NCBI GenBank assembly: GCA_977006965.1
Contig: OZ345358.1
Location: forward strand, 868,001-932,000
Direction of reading: 5' to 3'
Source: Phymatolithon calcareum
Lineage: Eukaryota; Rhodophyta; Florideophyceae; Hapalidiales
Length of the DNA: 64,000 nt
The notes under the pieces are model-generated. The model had not been told where the DNA came from, did not search any database, and worked only from the letters and a program-made list of their open reading frames with translations. Below are positions 10,445 through 21,159 of this stretch, one piece after another (positions within the stretch are counted from its first letter, which is position 1; the number at the start of each line of letters is the position of its first letter). A program made the position numbers and the translations under genes.

Positions 10445-11268
10445 GGTTAGGGCTTAGTTAAATTGTAGATTCTCGCTCGGCTCTACAGTATAGGATCCGA
10501 ATAGAGAATAGAGGTGAAGATGACATCACAATACATCTTTCCCGCAGTGATGATTTGTATTCTAGTTCTCCTGACGGGAGTGGAAAGGCACCAAAGGTCA
10601 TGTGCTCCTCATTTGCCGCACAATGCAAGTACAGTACCTGATGAGATTGCATCGGAAGAAATGAAGATTTTTATTTAAATGTTACCAACGCGACTGCAGA
10701 CGCATGGGACAACTTTGACAGTGCCAAGAGGCCATGGACATGCTTTGGTTTGCGAGTAGTGGGCGCGACACGATCTCGCGGGGTACAAAAACTTACCTAT
10801 TCCACTGTGCTTTAGATTGGGTTGGGCCATAACGCGTCGCGGAACGTCACAGGCAGAGGTCTTGCCTCGAATGCTTAATGTCCCATGTTCATGATGTGAG
10901 GTCTTCTTGCAACGGATTATTCGCCTTTCGTATAGAGCGCATATCGATGGACATGATTTGCTTTGCTTCATTGGCAAGATTCTGCGCATGAAAGCGCTGA
11001 TGCGCACAGTGCGATGCATAGTTTTTTTTTTGATTGGAGTTTATTTAAAAGCCTCACAGTCTTACGAATATACGGGCAAGGCTTCCTCAGTTGCTACCGT
11101 CCAGTGTGTAGACCGTTGAAACCTACCGCCTTCCATAGGCGGTGGGGAAAGTTTGGAACCTGGATCGTCCTACCTACTATGTGGCGTTCTTGTGGGTTCG
11201 CTGCTGGTGTTCCCGCTATTTGGCTTTATGTCCCGAGGGACATCTAGTTAACTTCTCGTATCTTGATT
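10445..11268. other. No gene seen; contains one 3'-end fragment of repeat family D
   Basis: At about 10661-10720 the motif GTTACCAACGC, preceded by a T/A-rich run, matches minus-oriented repeat ends at about 20140, 20355 and 21725 and, inverted, at about 12500-12550. These look like 3' ends of a fourth retroelement (family D here). Only short frames occur otherwise. Confidence 0.4.
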
Positions 11269-11530
11269 TCAGAGCAGTCCTTCTTCATTTTCCATGCACT
11301 CTATGATGGTCTTGCTGAATAGCAAAAGCTCGTTAAGTGCTCTCTCGGTATCCGGTCTTTTGTCTTCTTTCAAGTCGTATCCCGACAGATTGTTTTCCAG
11401 CGTTGCCATATGCTGTCGAGCTCGGTTTCCAAATTTTTCCACCATGCTTGTTGTCGACACCTGCGGAAATCTTCCGCAGACGTACTGAATCGCTAATTGC
11501 CTGTGCTTCACCTTTGTCAAGTAATCGCGC
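11269..11530 (-). mobile_element. LINE family A, C-terminal ORF2 fragment
   Basis: The minus strand encodes KHRQLAIQYVCGRF, QHMATLENNLSGYDLKED and LLLFSKTIIE. These align with the C-terminus of the LINE A ORF2 that ends at 35378 (KHRQLAVQYAFRRF, QHMETLDRNLSAYELKED, LLLFSKSIIE). It is a 5'-truncated insertion with no RT domain left. Confidence 0.75.
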
Positions 11531-11944
11531 TCGCGGATGAACTTACTGTAAGTATTTTCTGGATGTCTTTCCCGGTCGCACTTGCGAATCCCGCTGAAGT
11601 GCAAACAGGTGCCCCCCATTGGCTGATGTCTTTCCCGTTCAGACCTTTCTTCTTGAGATATGTATAATTCTTCCAGTGATCGTAGAATATGAAGGCCCCT
11701 CAGGGGACCAGAGGTGGGTGTTTCTAGACCACAGGATGCGAACCGTCCACATGCATCATAATCGTTAAGTGTCTAATTTTTGCCGAAATGGGCATAATAT
11801 GCCCATTATGCACAACACGTGACGCCAATGACAAAGCGATTGCGTTGGGCTATCGAATCTGCTGAAATACTATTTCACAGGCATGTCTTCGGATAGTGTG
11901 AAGAGCACCGACACGGCCGAATGCGAGTCCTCTATCAACTAGAA

Positions 11945-12480
11945 CCACCAGAGATGAGAAGAAGACATCAAGCGGAAATATTCTCCATGTGCCTGCTACA
12001 GCATAAGAAGCACCCCGAAGTGACAGAAGGATGAGGAGGATATAGTGGAAACAACGAAAGATGTTGAGTGTCTAAAGAAATTTGACGGCTTGAGAAAAGC
12101 CTTACAAAAAGCGGAACAAGGAGCAGCATCGAAGAAGAACCGAAGAATCGTGTGAGCACAGGAAGAAAAAGCGCCATCACTGATGGTCCCCGTTGAGTCG
12201 ACCAAACTACCATGGATCCTCTGCTTAAGGGACAGGATGACACGGCTGAGATGTCGGAGGTTGAAATTTAATCGAGCGCCATTGTGGAGAAAATCAATAC
12301 TTGGTGAGTACTTTGGTATCGCAGCTGTAACTGAGCGAGTTGTACTCCAACACTCATCATCGCAGATGTGCCCTGATGTGGAAGGTGAGTGCAAACGACT
12401 CACACGTGGACTTGTTAGTAGAGAAATACGAATTAAGAAGGTCGTGAGTGACCACAATACGCCACATTAGAGACCCGTTC
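11945..12480 (+). mobile_element. LINE family B, 5'-truncated 3' end
   Basis: Plus-strand coding remnant. A 95-codon frame at 12183-12470 carries TRLRCRRLKFNRAPLWRKS and ECKRLTRGLVSREIRIKK, which are family B signatures. Further upstream EEDIVETTKDVECLKK parallels the fragment at 24530-24877 (minus). A family D 3' end in inverse orientation follows at about 12500-12550. Confidence 0.65.
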
Positions 12481-12928
12481 AAAAATCGAGCCATTTTACA
12501 CCTCAGTAAGGTGTTGGCAACCTTTAAATAAACATCTGCTTTTCTTCTTCTTCACAGAACAAGAAAAATAAATCACAAGGATATAACTTGAAGCATTGGC
12601 AGAGTGGGTACAATAGCCGTAGAAGTACAGGCAATCCTTGATTACTGGATGTCCAATGTGGAAAGATCTGATATCCAGATACTAACGATATTCTGGAATC
12701 GAAATTGTATGATACCTCTAGTGTTACACCTGAATATGCCATCGTGGCCGAAAGCCGGAAATGCCCCGTCTCCGGGAATTTGGCCGTCATGTGCGTCTCC
12801 TTGAAGGATAAGTTAGATGTTCAGCTGTGAAAGCAGTGTTAGAGCACATCCAACGCAGAGAGCACATTGCCAAATGTCGTGGAAGCAGTTGCTGGCGCAA
12901 CTCTACCGGGCACCAAATGGCCAACCAT

Positions 12929-12995
12929 ATTGCCAATTTGCCAAACAAATTGCTAAATCTGAAACATTTAGCAATCTGTTTAGCAGTTTGGCAAT
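12929..12995. repeat. Subterminal hairpin of the Harbinger-like element
   Basis: Arms 12929-12958 and 12966-12995 are 30-base inverted copies with about four mismatches and a 7-base loop. Each arm repeats the words TTGCCAA and TTGCTAAA, which also occur near both element ends. They could be repeated transposase or Myb-protein binding words. Confidence 0.7.
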
Positions 12996-13196
12996 GGGCT
13001 ACGTAGCTGAATTTGGATACGTTGCAGTCCCTCGCAACTCGCAGATCGCTGAGCGAGACGAAGGGACCAGGCGAGATAACCATGTGGCCAGAAAAAGCGC
13101 GCAACCGCCGGAACAGCAAACTTGATGCCTCGCGTTTGACGCGAAGCGGCAAACGCTCAATCATATTAAACCCGCCCGGTGGCCGTGCCGCTCCCC

Positions 13197-13583
13197 ATGG
13201 GAGGAGAAGCTGCACGAGATGAGATGGTGCGCGGTGCCTCGTTTTTGGCCGACGAGGACTCCGCGCTCGCACAATGCTGGGTGGGAGTTTCTGCGAAGCA
13301 TGGCGAGCAGGACAAGCAAGAGTTCTGCAGAAACGTTGCCGCCGCTTTTGCAAAGCAGCCTGAAGCGAGCGAGTGGCAAGTACTCCAAAAAGCCGTGCAA
13401 AAGTATCTCGCTGCAGGACGGCTGTACCGCTCGAATCCCGTTTCTGGGGAGACCGAAGAAGACGTTCTGCGCAACATCATGCGACTCTATAAGAAGCGCA
13501 CGCGGACGAAGGACCGCCACGGAGTTGAGCGCGATATGCAGTCGGTGTTTCCTGCGTCACCGCCTCCACGGCACAAAACATAA
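13197..13583 (+). CDS. Myb/SANT-like DNA-binding protein of a Harbinger-type element
   Basis: Frame from ATG 13197 to the stop at 13583, 128 residues. It resembles the Myb-like accessory proteins encoded beside PIF/Harbinger transposases and their plant and oomycete relatives: RGASFLADEDSALAQCW at the start (the RG-x-F-x-x-E/D-D-x-x-L-x-x-x-W pattern), a W-x-x-L-x-K-x-V-x-K-Y core, then SGETEEDVLRNIMRLYKK, the usual acidic SG-x-x-E-x-D segment before a helix. Family knowledge: these proteins bind the element ends and help import the transposase. The first tryptophan block is intact, and the protein is short but close to complete for this class. It sits between the two terminal repeats, in an island of higher GC than the surroundings. 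The frame is undamaged, so the element may be fairly young or the gene may be kept. Confidence 0.55.
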   Translation: MGGEAARDEMVRGASFLADEDSALAQCWVGVSAKHGEQDKQEFCRNVAAAFAKQPEASEWQVLQKAVQKYLAAGRLYRSNPVSGETEEDVLRNIMRLYKKRTRTKDRHGVERDMQSVFPASPPPRHKT

Positions 13584-13851
13584 CCTCGAGAACCGTGTCC
13601 TCCTCCTCCGACAACGAACATGACGAGAGGACGTCCATCTCGCTGGTTCCGATCTCGTCGGACACCACTGTTCGGTACTGTAAAAATATAGAACGTTCAC
13701 GATACAGTGAGCGTACAAAATGATTTTTTTTGAGACGGCTGTGTCGGGTGGCCTCGATCGCGATAGAGTTGCGCATCGTGCGATCTTTTTATATCACCGC
13801 AAATTTAGCAATGTGCTTTGGAAATTGGCAATTGCGTTGAACGTGCTCTAA

Positions 13852-14795
13852 GAAATTGAGCAGCTGTGTTCGCGGCTAAGCGATAGCGCCCACTTGTTAA
13901 ATATGCTCTGTGAAACTGAATCAAAGTTTGCAAATTTAAAGCATGCACCTTGACTCAAGCATCAGATAACGAAAATTCTGGGAACCTTAAAATATAGATA
14001 AATTTGTGCTGAACCCATATTCGTGGATGTTTCTTGTATTCTGAAAGCCGAGAATATTCTAATTTCGAAGATGCATTTAACGAGGATTGACTGTATGTGT
14101 GTAACTGCTTTCTCCCCGCTGACGGGACTCGCAAGGCAGTGCTTTATTGATGAATTATCTTCTACTTAGATTGCGGTAGCGCGTTACTTCTGCTAGGTAA
14201 TTACGAAAGCATTCCCTCTTCTCTGCCTGCAACTCGAAATACGATTCGATTCCACCTGAAGCAAACGCGGAGGTTCCACGATCCGCGAGTCCACGTGGAC
14301 GGCCAGAACATTTGGACTCTTTACTTCACCTCTCCCTTGAACGTTAGTTCTCTGGAACGAATTTTGCCCTTGAATCGCTCTGCTTCTTCATTTTTGTTGT
14401 AATCAACATCACTGGCGTCCGATGCGGGCAACTTCGTTGCCGAGCTGTAATCTCAATTCGAAAGGTCGCATCAGCAGCTCAGGCTATGAGTAGGACTGCT
14501 CGGGTATGTTGTGAGATCAGCGAAAACGCAATATTTCTATCTCCGACATCGTGGTACCTGACAGGACACAAAATTATTTCGTGGCGTGTGCAACTGTCAC
14601 CGTTTGAAAATCCAAACTTCATCGCGTGGGTCAAGTTGGTTGCTCACCTCTACATCGGGAATAACATGGACCGGGGCGCCTTGAGGGAAATCCTTCGAGG
14701 ATGCTCTGAAACCTTGAAATTCCCTCGGGCTTGAGGCCTGCGGGTCTTCTCTGGTTTCATGCCATATCCTCAGAATTCCCCTTGAGCCACCCTGG
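13852..14795. other. Anonymous DNA, no gene seen
   Basis: Low-information sequence with only one 82-codon frame at 14486-14734 that shows no motif. Nothing further can be supported. Confidence 0.4.
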
Positions 14796-14799
14796 CAAC

Positions 14800-14990
14800 C
14801 TGTAGATGAGTACAGAAATTGAGCTTTAGTGCAAAAGACTCACAGGAGCTCTTGTTGGAAGAGAATTACGAATCAAGTACGTTTTGAGTAGCCAGAGGAC
14901 TTTAGCTTAGAGAATATCGCAAGAGCTGCCCCGTTACTCCAAGGTGAGGCTTTGGGAGCTCTCAAAATATAATCATCAAGTACCCCTGGC
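14800..14990 (+). mobile_element. LINE family B solo 3' end
   Basis: Closely matches 39651-39833: coding remnant ATGAGTACAGAAATTGAG, then ACTCACAGGAGCTC, then the tail GGTGAGGCTTTGGGAGCTCT followed by an A-rich run and ATCATCAA. Heavily 5'-truncated, with no coding potential. Confidence 0.75.
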
Positions 14991-17259
14991 AACCTATACC
15001 AAATGACTACAACAAGTTGAGATTAATTTGCATACTTGCATGACAGCTAAATGAGTAATGCAATGCAAAACATTGGGTGTCGATTGTTCGAGATGCGATT
15101 GACGCCGTGCGCGGTCCGTGTACTTCCTGGAAATGCTGGAAACGCCCTTGTTCCGTACCATAGCGGCAGAAGCGGGAATATTAATTGAGGGTTGCAGCGG
15201 CAGAGTGCTGCTATATGAGTGCTAGCTTTGCGAAAGATTGTGTCTTGCCAATATAATTGCGACTCTAAAATGTGCTTAGAGGTCGACCAATTCGTACTTA
15301 TGATGGAAATTTGTACCGGTGACTCTTCTTTTTTGAAGAGACTCCTCTCGATAGTGATTTTCTTCGAAAAGCTGCGCGCATTGTACTGTATCATTTATTC
15401 CTTGGGAGGAATCCGCTGGGCTTAGGTTTCAGAAAACTATTACTTTTTCTACTTCCATTGTTTGAGATAACTTTACATCATTTCTACGACGCCCGGTAAG
15501 AGGTTCTCTTTGACTTCCACGGGTATACTGTACATTTCTCCTATTCATTTCCTCCGCATCCTTACACCCCTGACATCTTCTGTTCTGCAATGTTGGCCAA
15601 GAACAGGACTGTAGTCCTCAGTGCATAAATTGCAGTATTATCATATTGGCATGTTTTGATTATGCATGCCGGTATTGTTCGAAATTGTGACGTTTGCATG
15701 TGTGCGGAGGTGGGAGACTCGAGAGATAAAGCTTCGAGAGGGTGAAAACCACAGTGCAATATGTATGAGCACACGGGTGATGACGTCAGAGTGTTCGGAG
15801 TCGCGAGGGTAGCAAGTTTGGTTCTAATTCATGACGTAATACTAAATTAATTTAGTCTTAAGACTTTTTCTGGTCATGTGGGGAAAATACAACCCTTTCC
15901 AAATCGGTGGCTATACACGGCCTACACAATACAGTGCACGGTTATGGTGTTATGGTAGTACCTGCCCCCCCTGGCGTGGGGGAAAAAAGCAACAAACCCA
16001 AAATTAGGATTGTTTCGGAATACTATTTTCCATCCTGACGCAGGGAAAATGCCAATCTTCTCTGTGCTGTTAATCCTTTGAGTGAGTGTAGAAAACTCCA
16101 CTATACAGTAGATGGGTGCTTGCCAGAGGGCCGCGCATGAGAATAAGGTACGTTTTTGCAGTGGACAGCTGAACACAATTGGAGGATAATATCTGCACGT
16201 CCTGCACGAATATTCATGGCGAAGGCATCGTGAAATCGAGGAAAATATAACGCTATGTTCACAATTGTCGCTCCGGCGGAACTATGCACGAAAGGCCGCG
16301 GTGGTCTTTCCTGTAAAATATTTCTTCGTCGTTTCTTTTGAGCGCCCTGCGACCGTGCCCTGTCACTCAGGATGATAATCATTCAATGGCTGACGATGCA
16401 TTAATGCAACATTAGCTCTGATTCGATAATGTAGTTTATTGTAAAGGTGGAAGGATGCCCACCTGGAGGTTAAATGAAATGTTGATTCCTACTCTTATTA
16501 CTTTGCTCTCGGTCCTACACCTTCTTCTGTTTGCATGAGTGCCAATTCGTTCATTTTGCTCTTCCCCTATTGCGTACAGAAGAGTTTCAACAGCCAAACT
16601 TTCTTCCATTTTATTCTACAGTATCGATAACGAGCTGGACTGCAGCATGCACGTGTAGGCCGTGTACGTCGCCAAAGATTGATTTTGGCGTTGGTTTGAC
16701 GCACTCAGAGCTGGTACGCATCGCCGCCGCATGGCGTAGAAAAATTTAACAAGACGCGGTCGTGCAGAGCGAGAGTGACAAAGAAAACGATTTCCATTGC
16801 AGTATTGCGTAAATTCCCACACCACTGCACTGTAATGTATATCCTGTGTGAGTGTGGAAGACAATCGGGCAACAGTCCATCTCCCTTTTTTGTCGACAAA
16901 TTTTCAGACGTCAATCATGCTTACCGTCGAGTAATCACTAAAGTACAGCTGTATCGTTTCAAACGACCAAAGAGGTAAATGCCTGAAAAGCGTTGAGTGG
17001 CCAAATCGCTTTGAATTTATTTTAGAATTGAGTGGCGAAATAGCAACCACCACAAAAAAATCTTTTCCGCCATCCCACGAATGAAAAATTCAGAGGCCAC
17101 AACCCAGCCTCCACAGCGCCGTGCTGACGACCGCCGTGCTTACACTACGAACCGCCCTTCGCATTTGCAGATGTCCACCTCTGTATATTCCGCACCCTGT
17201 CGGGAAGCCGTCGCGGTCCCCCCGCAGTTCCAAACCCGCCCCCGGGCCTGCCTGGCGAA
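14991..17259. other. Anonymous DNA, no supported gene
   Basis: Short frames occur on both strands without motifs. A repeat shared with about 8165-8210 lies at about 16665-16710. Confidence 0.4.
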
Positions 17260-17916
17260 ATGCTGCGCCATCTGGGCGACGGCGCCCAGTTCGCGTTCGG
17301 CGTCCCCTCCTCGCGGCGCGCGCGGCGCACAGCGGCGCCATCGCGCTCCATCGGCTACTTCTCGCGCTCGCGCTCTCGCACGCATTCAAGGTTTGCGCCG
17401 TCGGAGTCGTCCACCATATCGTCCACGGAGTTCCCGCTGCCCATGCGACCCACCCCGCACAAATCGGGCGCGCGGCCACCGCTGCCCGACTACGAACCGC
17501 TCACCGAGCCGGAGGACGACGGGTGGCAGGGGCAGCAGGAGCAACGTGCAGAGGAGGAGAAGGAGGAGGAGGAGGCGAAGAGTGCGCGCGTCGCCGTGTT
17601 TGGACAACATTGCTGCGCGGTGGAGGGGGACTGCTTCCGTGTCGGAGAGTATGTGGCGCGTTTGCCGTGCGGTTGCGTTTTTCATCGCGATTGTATACTG
17701 CCGTTCATTTTGCGGGCAGGCGGTGGCGGTTACTGCCCGTTGGATGGCACAATGGTGGCAAGAGCGCAGGCGGACGGATTGCCTGTGTGGCAGGTGCAGA
17801 TGCCGACCGTGCGGGAGAGGACAGCGCGGAAGGGCGAAGCGAAGACGGAAAGACGACAGAGTGTGGGAAGTGGAAGGGCTAGGGCGGCCCTTTGGAGGTC
17901 GCAACAGATGCGGTGA
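17260..17916 (+). CDS. RING-like zinc-finger protein, 218 residues
   Basis: GC-rich frame from ATG 17260 to TGA 17914-17916. The N-terminal half is Arg/Ser/Pro-rich and likely disordered. A very acidic run of Glu residues follows at about residues 90-106. A RING-like block then spans about residues 113-160: CC near its start, LPCGCVFHRDCILPFI, then YCPLDG. This matches the C-x-H/C-x-x-H-x-x-C core of RING-H2 E3 ligases, which recruit E2 enzymes and transfer ubiquitin, with two oddities. A Cys replaces the usual His after LPCG, and the last pair reads CPLD rather than CPxC. A basic tail closes the protein. Frames of 320 and 253 codons on the same strand are shadows of the GC-rich sequence. The start is the first ATG after an in-frame stop at 17125-17127. 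Function is inferred from the motif only. Confidence 0.55.
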   Translation: MLRHLGDGAQFAFGVPSSRRARRTAAPSRSIGYFSRSRSRTHSRFAPSESSTISSTEFPLPMRPTPHKSGARPPLPDYEPLTEPEDDGWQGQQEQRAEEEKEEEEAKSARVAVFGQHCCAVEGDCFRVGEYVARLPCGCVFHRDCILPFILRAGGGGYCPLDGTMVARAQADGLPVWQVQMPTVRERTARKGEAKTERRQSVGSGRARAALWRSQQMR

Positions 17917-19310
17917 GAGGAAAGGATTGAGGGCTGGAAGGATGGATGGATGGGAATGGAGGAATATGGTGGGGAAGTTGTGGGGGATGTTGGAGTGGAT
18001 GCGGGTGCACAGCGCAGCGTGGGAATTGTCGGTCGGGCGCTGATAACGCTTGTGCGTCGCGTGGAAATGGAGTGAAGGATGGGCATTGCTTTGGAAAGTG
18101 CCAGTCAGCGCATTGATGTAAGATATAGACTGGAGTTTGTAAAGGATGTACTGAATTTCTTTTTGAGTTCCATAGACCAAGGGGGAAGTAGCCAGCGAAG
18201 AAGAATATCTGCATCTTGGCATTCTTGTTCATCCTCGTTGCTCTACTTGCTATTCTGCGCATCAAGAGGACAAGGATTGGAGAAACAGAGTGGATTTTTG
18301 CACTTTAATTCATCGTTGACATTGACCAATGCGGAGGTTGTGGTCCCTCCAATTGGGCTTCCGACGTCCTAATTTCGCGGCAGATGTCGCCTCCCATATC
18401 ATCTTCACACATCACAGGCCACACATCCAACTACAGTGCAGTATTTGAAGAGGTTTCTCCGACCTAACCTAAAGTTTATTATTATTACTCTTGAAGTTAT
18501 GATACAACATCGTTTACGCTTGAGCCGTACAGTACTGTACAGTACGTGCTTCTTAAAAGCACAATCATCAGTGTCGCTTGACAAATTTAGATCCGAACAA
18601 TAGCTGAGGAGAAGCTAGTCGTGTGCCGTGCACTTTTCGGCACGCCACACCTGCAACTGTTCGACATGCGCGGAGCAAGCTTAATGGAAGTCCCTTCTTC
18701 TGCGCCACGTAACCCCCAGTACTGCGTTTGAAGGTTGCAGAAGCTGGTATCTCTGCTGGCTCCCGCCCTTTGTTTTCATAAACAAGGCAGGTTATCGATT
18801 TGTTGTTTTTATTGTTTTTCTTCTTACCCCTCTGCCTATCTTGCCCAGACTGCCTCCTTCTAGACCCGTAAGGGGCACTCCAGTCACATTCTATGATAAC
18901 ACACACGTAGTAAACGTTTCGTGAGCACCCTCGAAGATCCGTCTTGGACTTTCTATATATATCACTCTCCTTCCAATATCGAGGGGGTACGCATCTCGCA
19001 TAATATCTGGGATGCGGACAGTAATATTATTTTGAGTCCGGAAGGTACTGTAATATGACAAAACATAAAAATATGTTATAATTATAACATAATTTGTTTT
19101 GTGATATTTTTGATACACGGCGATCTCTTTGTAAGCAACAGTTTCGGAAGTTTTCTTCCGTTGCCATGACGATCATTGCCCTTCCAGGAGACATAAAATT
19201 AGATATCGGCTCGTTGTCAAGTCCTTCCTTCAACACGTTTCAGCTCCCGGTCAACCTTCTTTAACGCGCTCCGGTCTTTCTACGGCACTGTCACTGTACG
19301 TAGTCCAAAG

Positions 19311-19366
19311 CGTTAGTTGCCTCTTTCCGCCACCCCAGCTGGTGTCGTAGAAAGAGGCAACTAACG
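19311..19366. repeat. Perfect inverted repeat, 16-bp arms
   Basis: Arms 19311-19326 (CGTTAGTTGCCTCTTT) and 19351-19366 are exact inverted copies around a 24-base spacer. Confidence 0.8.
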
Positions 19367-19606
19367 GGCCCAGGCACTGTACTGCTGTACCATAAAACCA
19401 TCGACAACACACTGTACGTACTGTACGTGCAGGTGAAGATTGCGAATGGAGTACATACCACTAGGGCGCCCCAGATCACTGAATCGATACGTCGAATGAC
19501 GAATTCTGGGCGTTGTCACAACGCCGTTGTGTACAACTGTTGTGTAACGTTCCAAAGTGGAAGGCAATCGATTAGAGATAACGTGTAGCACTGTCGCGAC
19601 GAACAT

Positions 19607-19643
19607 CACCTGTCTTCAACACGTGATGTGTTGAAGATAGGTG
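19607..19643. repeat. Hairpin, 16-bp arms, 5-base loop
   Basis: Arms 19607-19622 and 19628-19643 pair with one mismatch. It lies about 300 bases from the 19311-19366 repeat and shares no sequence with it. Confidence 0.75.
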
Positions 19644-19948
19644 TGATTTCCGACGGTCGAAGATTGTGTGTGCAGCCGAGGGTGAAGAAATCTCCCAACT
19701 CGTGAATGTCACACGCGAACGTATTAGGGCGCGCGAAAGTCTGATAGTTTTTTCAGTGCAGACAAAGCGGACGGTCCATTGCAATGGCTGACATGCACCA
19801 CCATTCAAACGCGGCGATCCATCAGCAAAATGCCGGATCTCGGGACGACCTCTCGCCAGTGACGAAGAGATACTCGGGCTGCTCTGCAGAGACTGCGGAA
19901 GATGAAGAAAAGCAGAAATTTTTTCTTCTTTTACTAGATCTTTATTTG

Positions 19949-20345
19949 TCACCTGTGATATAGTGGTGAAAGTGCCTCCGCACACCAGTGGGCATAATTC
20001 GGTATGATACAGGCAGGAATGTTGAGGTCACCGTTTCGAGTCGTGTCGCAAGCAAATTGAATATCGTTCCCTGAAGGGCACACGGATATCGCCGTGCAGT
20101 GGTGTGCCGCAGTATTCGCGGGAAGAAGAAGAAGAAATGCAGATTTTTAATTAAAAGTTACCAACGCATTTGCTGACACTTTCCTAGGGCCAAGAGGTTT
20201 TCGCTAGATTCTGTCTATGGAAGAGTTTCTTCTCTTGTTGGCGTAACACGATTCAGTGGACTACAATAACCCACCTCTGGTCTCCTTCGTACTCGCGGGA
20301 AGAAGTTCCGCGAGTATCCAGAATATATCCAGTCCAGGAGAACAT
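19949..20345 (+). mobile_element. tRNA-derived SINE, interrupted by a 162-bp insertion
   Basis: Plus-strand copy of the SINE also found at 28541-28832. An A-box-like word TGATATAGTGG lies at 19956-19966 and a degraded B-box GTTTCGAGTCG at 20033-20043. The shared body GAAGGGCACACGGAT, then GTGGTGTGCCGCA, continues to 20128. The copy then breaks and resumes at about 20291 (CGCGAGTATCCAGAA). SINEs borrow LINE machinery and use an internal Pol III promoter. This copy looks older than the other one. Confidence 0.65.
20129..20290 (-). mobile_element. Family D retroelement 3' end inserted in the SINE
   Basis: A 162-bp insert is flanked by near-identical 15-base copies of the SINE (20114-20128 and 20291-20305, one difference), as a target-site duplication would be. 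The insert starts with an A/G-rich run and GTTACCAACGC, the family D 3'-end signature in minus orientation. Confidence 0.55.
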
Positions 20346-20510
20346 TTTTTTATAGTGTTACCAATGCATCTGCTGACGCTTGGGGTAACACTTCTGGCGA
20401 GACACGAGGAATCAATCAGAACCCAAAAGCTCCATTTCGCTAAAAGTGGCATAGTCAGCAAAACTCCAAAACCTACCTCTGGTCTCACAGAAGAGATCTC
20501 GAGGGGGAAA
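20338..20510 (-). repeat. Family D end and a repeat shared in inverse with 22559-22627
   Basis: The T-rich run and GTGTTACCAATGCATCTGCTGACGC mark another family D 3' end. The segment at about 20441-20509, containing CTCCAAAACCTACCTCTGG, recurs inverted at about 22559-22627 with a few changes. Confidence 0.5.
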
Positions 20511-20539
20511 TGTTAGAGAAGATGTTGAGTAACATACGC

Positions 20540-21050
20540 TAATGATTTCTCTCTTTCTTTTACGTAGGTGTTAATTTAATGCCAGAACTTACACGTTCTC
20601 ATTCTTCAAATATTGGGGTATCTCTACGGGTCTCTCTTTACACAGATCTTTTACCGTTTTTGCCACACACTCTTCCCATGAATTACCGTCGGAAGGCAGC
20701 CCGGCCAGAACAGGGCATATTTAGGTGTTGCACTGTCTCCGTGACGCCATGTGGGCACATCTTGTACACTGGGTTGTAGAGTAGCGGTTCATCCTCGCTG
20801 AGTCCATAGTGAAAGAAACGGACTCAGGAGAATATGTTTTTTGTGGCTCTGAAGCCGTGTCGTTATTGGTCCTGAAACCAGCCTGGTTAAAAGCGGCTAG
20901 AGTTAGAACTATGGTTCGGAATGGTCTGAAAAATGTAGCAGAAAAACAAAGCGAGTCCTACAATGCATTGTTGCGTATCAGTTGCATGGTAGCCCCGTTG
21001 CACTTTTCGTTTCCAACACTGTTCAAATCTCTTCTGTTTCTCGATTAATA
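20540..21050 (-). mobile_element. LINE family C, C-terminal ORF2 fragment with zinc knuckle
   Basis: The minus strand reads YNPVYKMCPHGVTETVQHLN followed by PCSGRAAFRR near 20690-20790, then a stop. It is the same CxxC-H-C type knuckle as at 56610-56690 (plus; CKACPGGTKETVDHLILRCSGRA). Downstream on the minus strand, GRVCGKNGKRSV parallels IGRVGPKTVEEL of the other copy. Stops and gaps make it inert. Confidence 0.6.
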
Positions 21051-21159
21051 TGCTCAATGGGCGTGGAGAACAAAAAATTCTCTAAAAGTAGGAAGAAAAC
21101 TGACCATTCAAGACCGTAGACTCGAGTCCAGACACCCCAAGAGCGACTGGATTGAGGGG

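Larger units (their letters stand above)
12839..13851 (+). mobile_element. Harbinger-like DNA element with Myb-type gene, no transposase
   Basis: Terminal inverted repeats bound a 1013-bp unit: left 12839-12857 (TTAGAGCACATCCAACGCA) and right 13833-13851, whose complement reads TTAGAGCACGTTCAACGCA, two mismatches in 19. The arms stay similar further inward. Such ends and a three-base TTA/TAA target are typical of PIF/Harbinger and Tourist elements. The flanks read TTA on the left and TAA on the right, so an exact duplication is not clear. Inside lie a 30-bp hairpin and a Myb/SANT-like ORF. No DDE transposase is present, so movement would need one in trans. Confidence 0.65.
17917..19940. other. 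Intergenic, with two hairpins; no supported gene
   Basis: Apart from the two inverted repeats listed separately, no gene or clear element was found. Several small frames on both strands lack motifs. Confidence 0.4.

Noticed and set aside
17081-18043. 320-codon Arg-rich plus frame and 278-codon minus frame (17386-18222)
   Set aside because: Both are shadows of the GC-rich RING-like gene at 17260-17916. Their products are low-complexity Arg/Pro/Ser/Leu runs without motifs.
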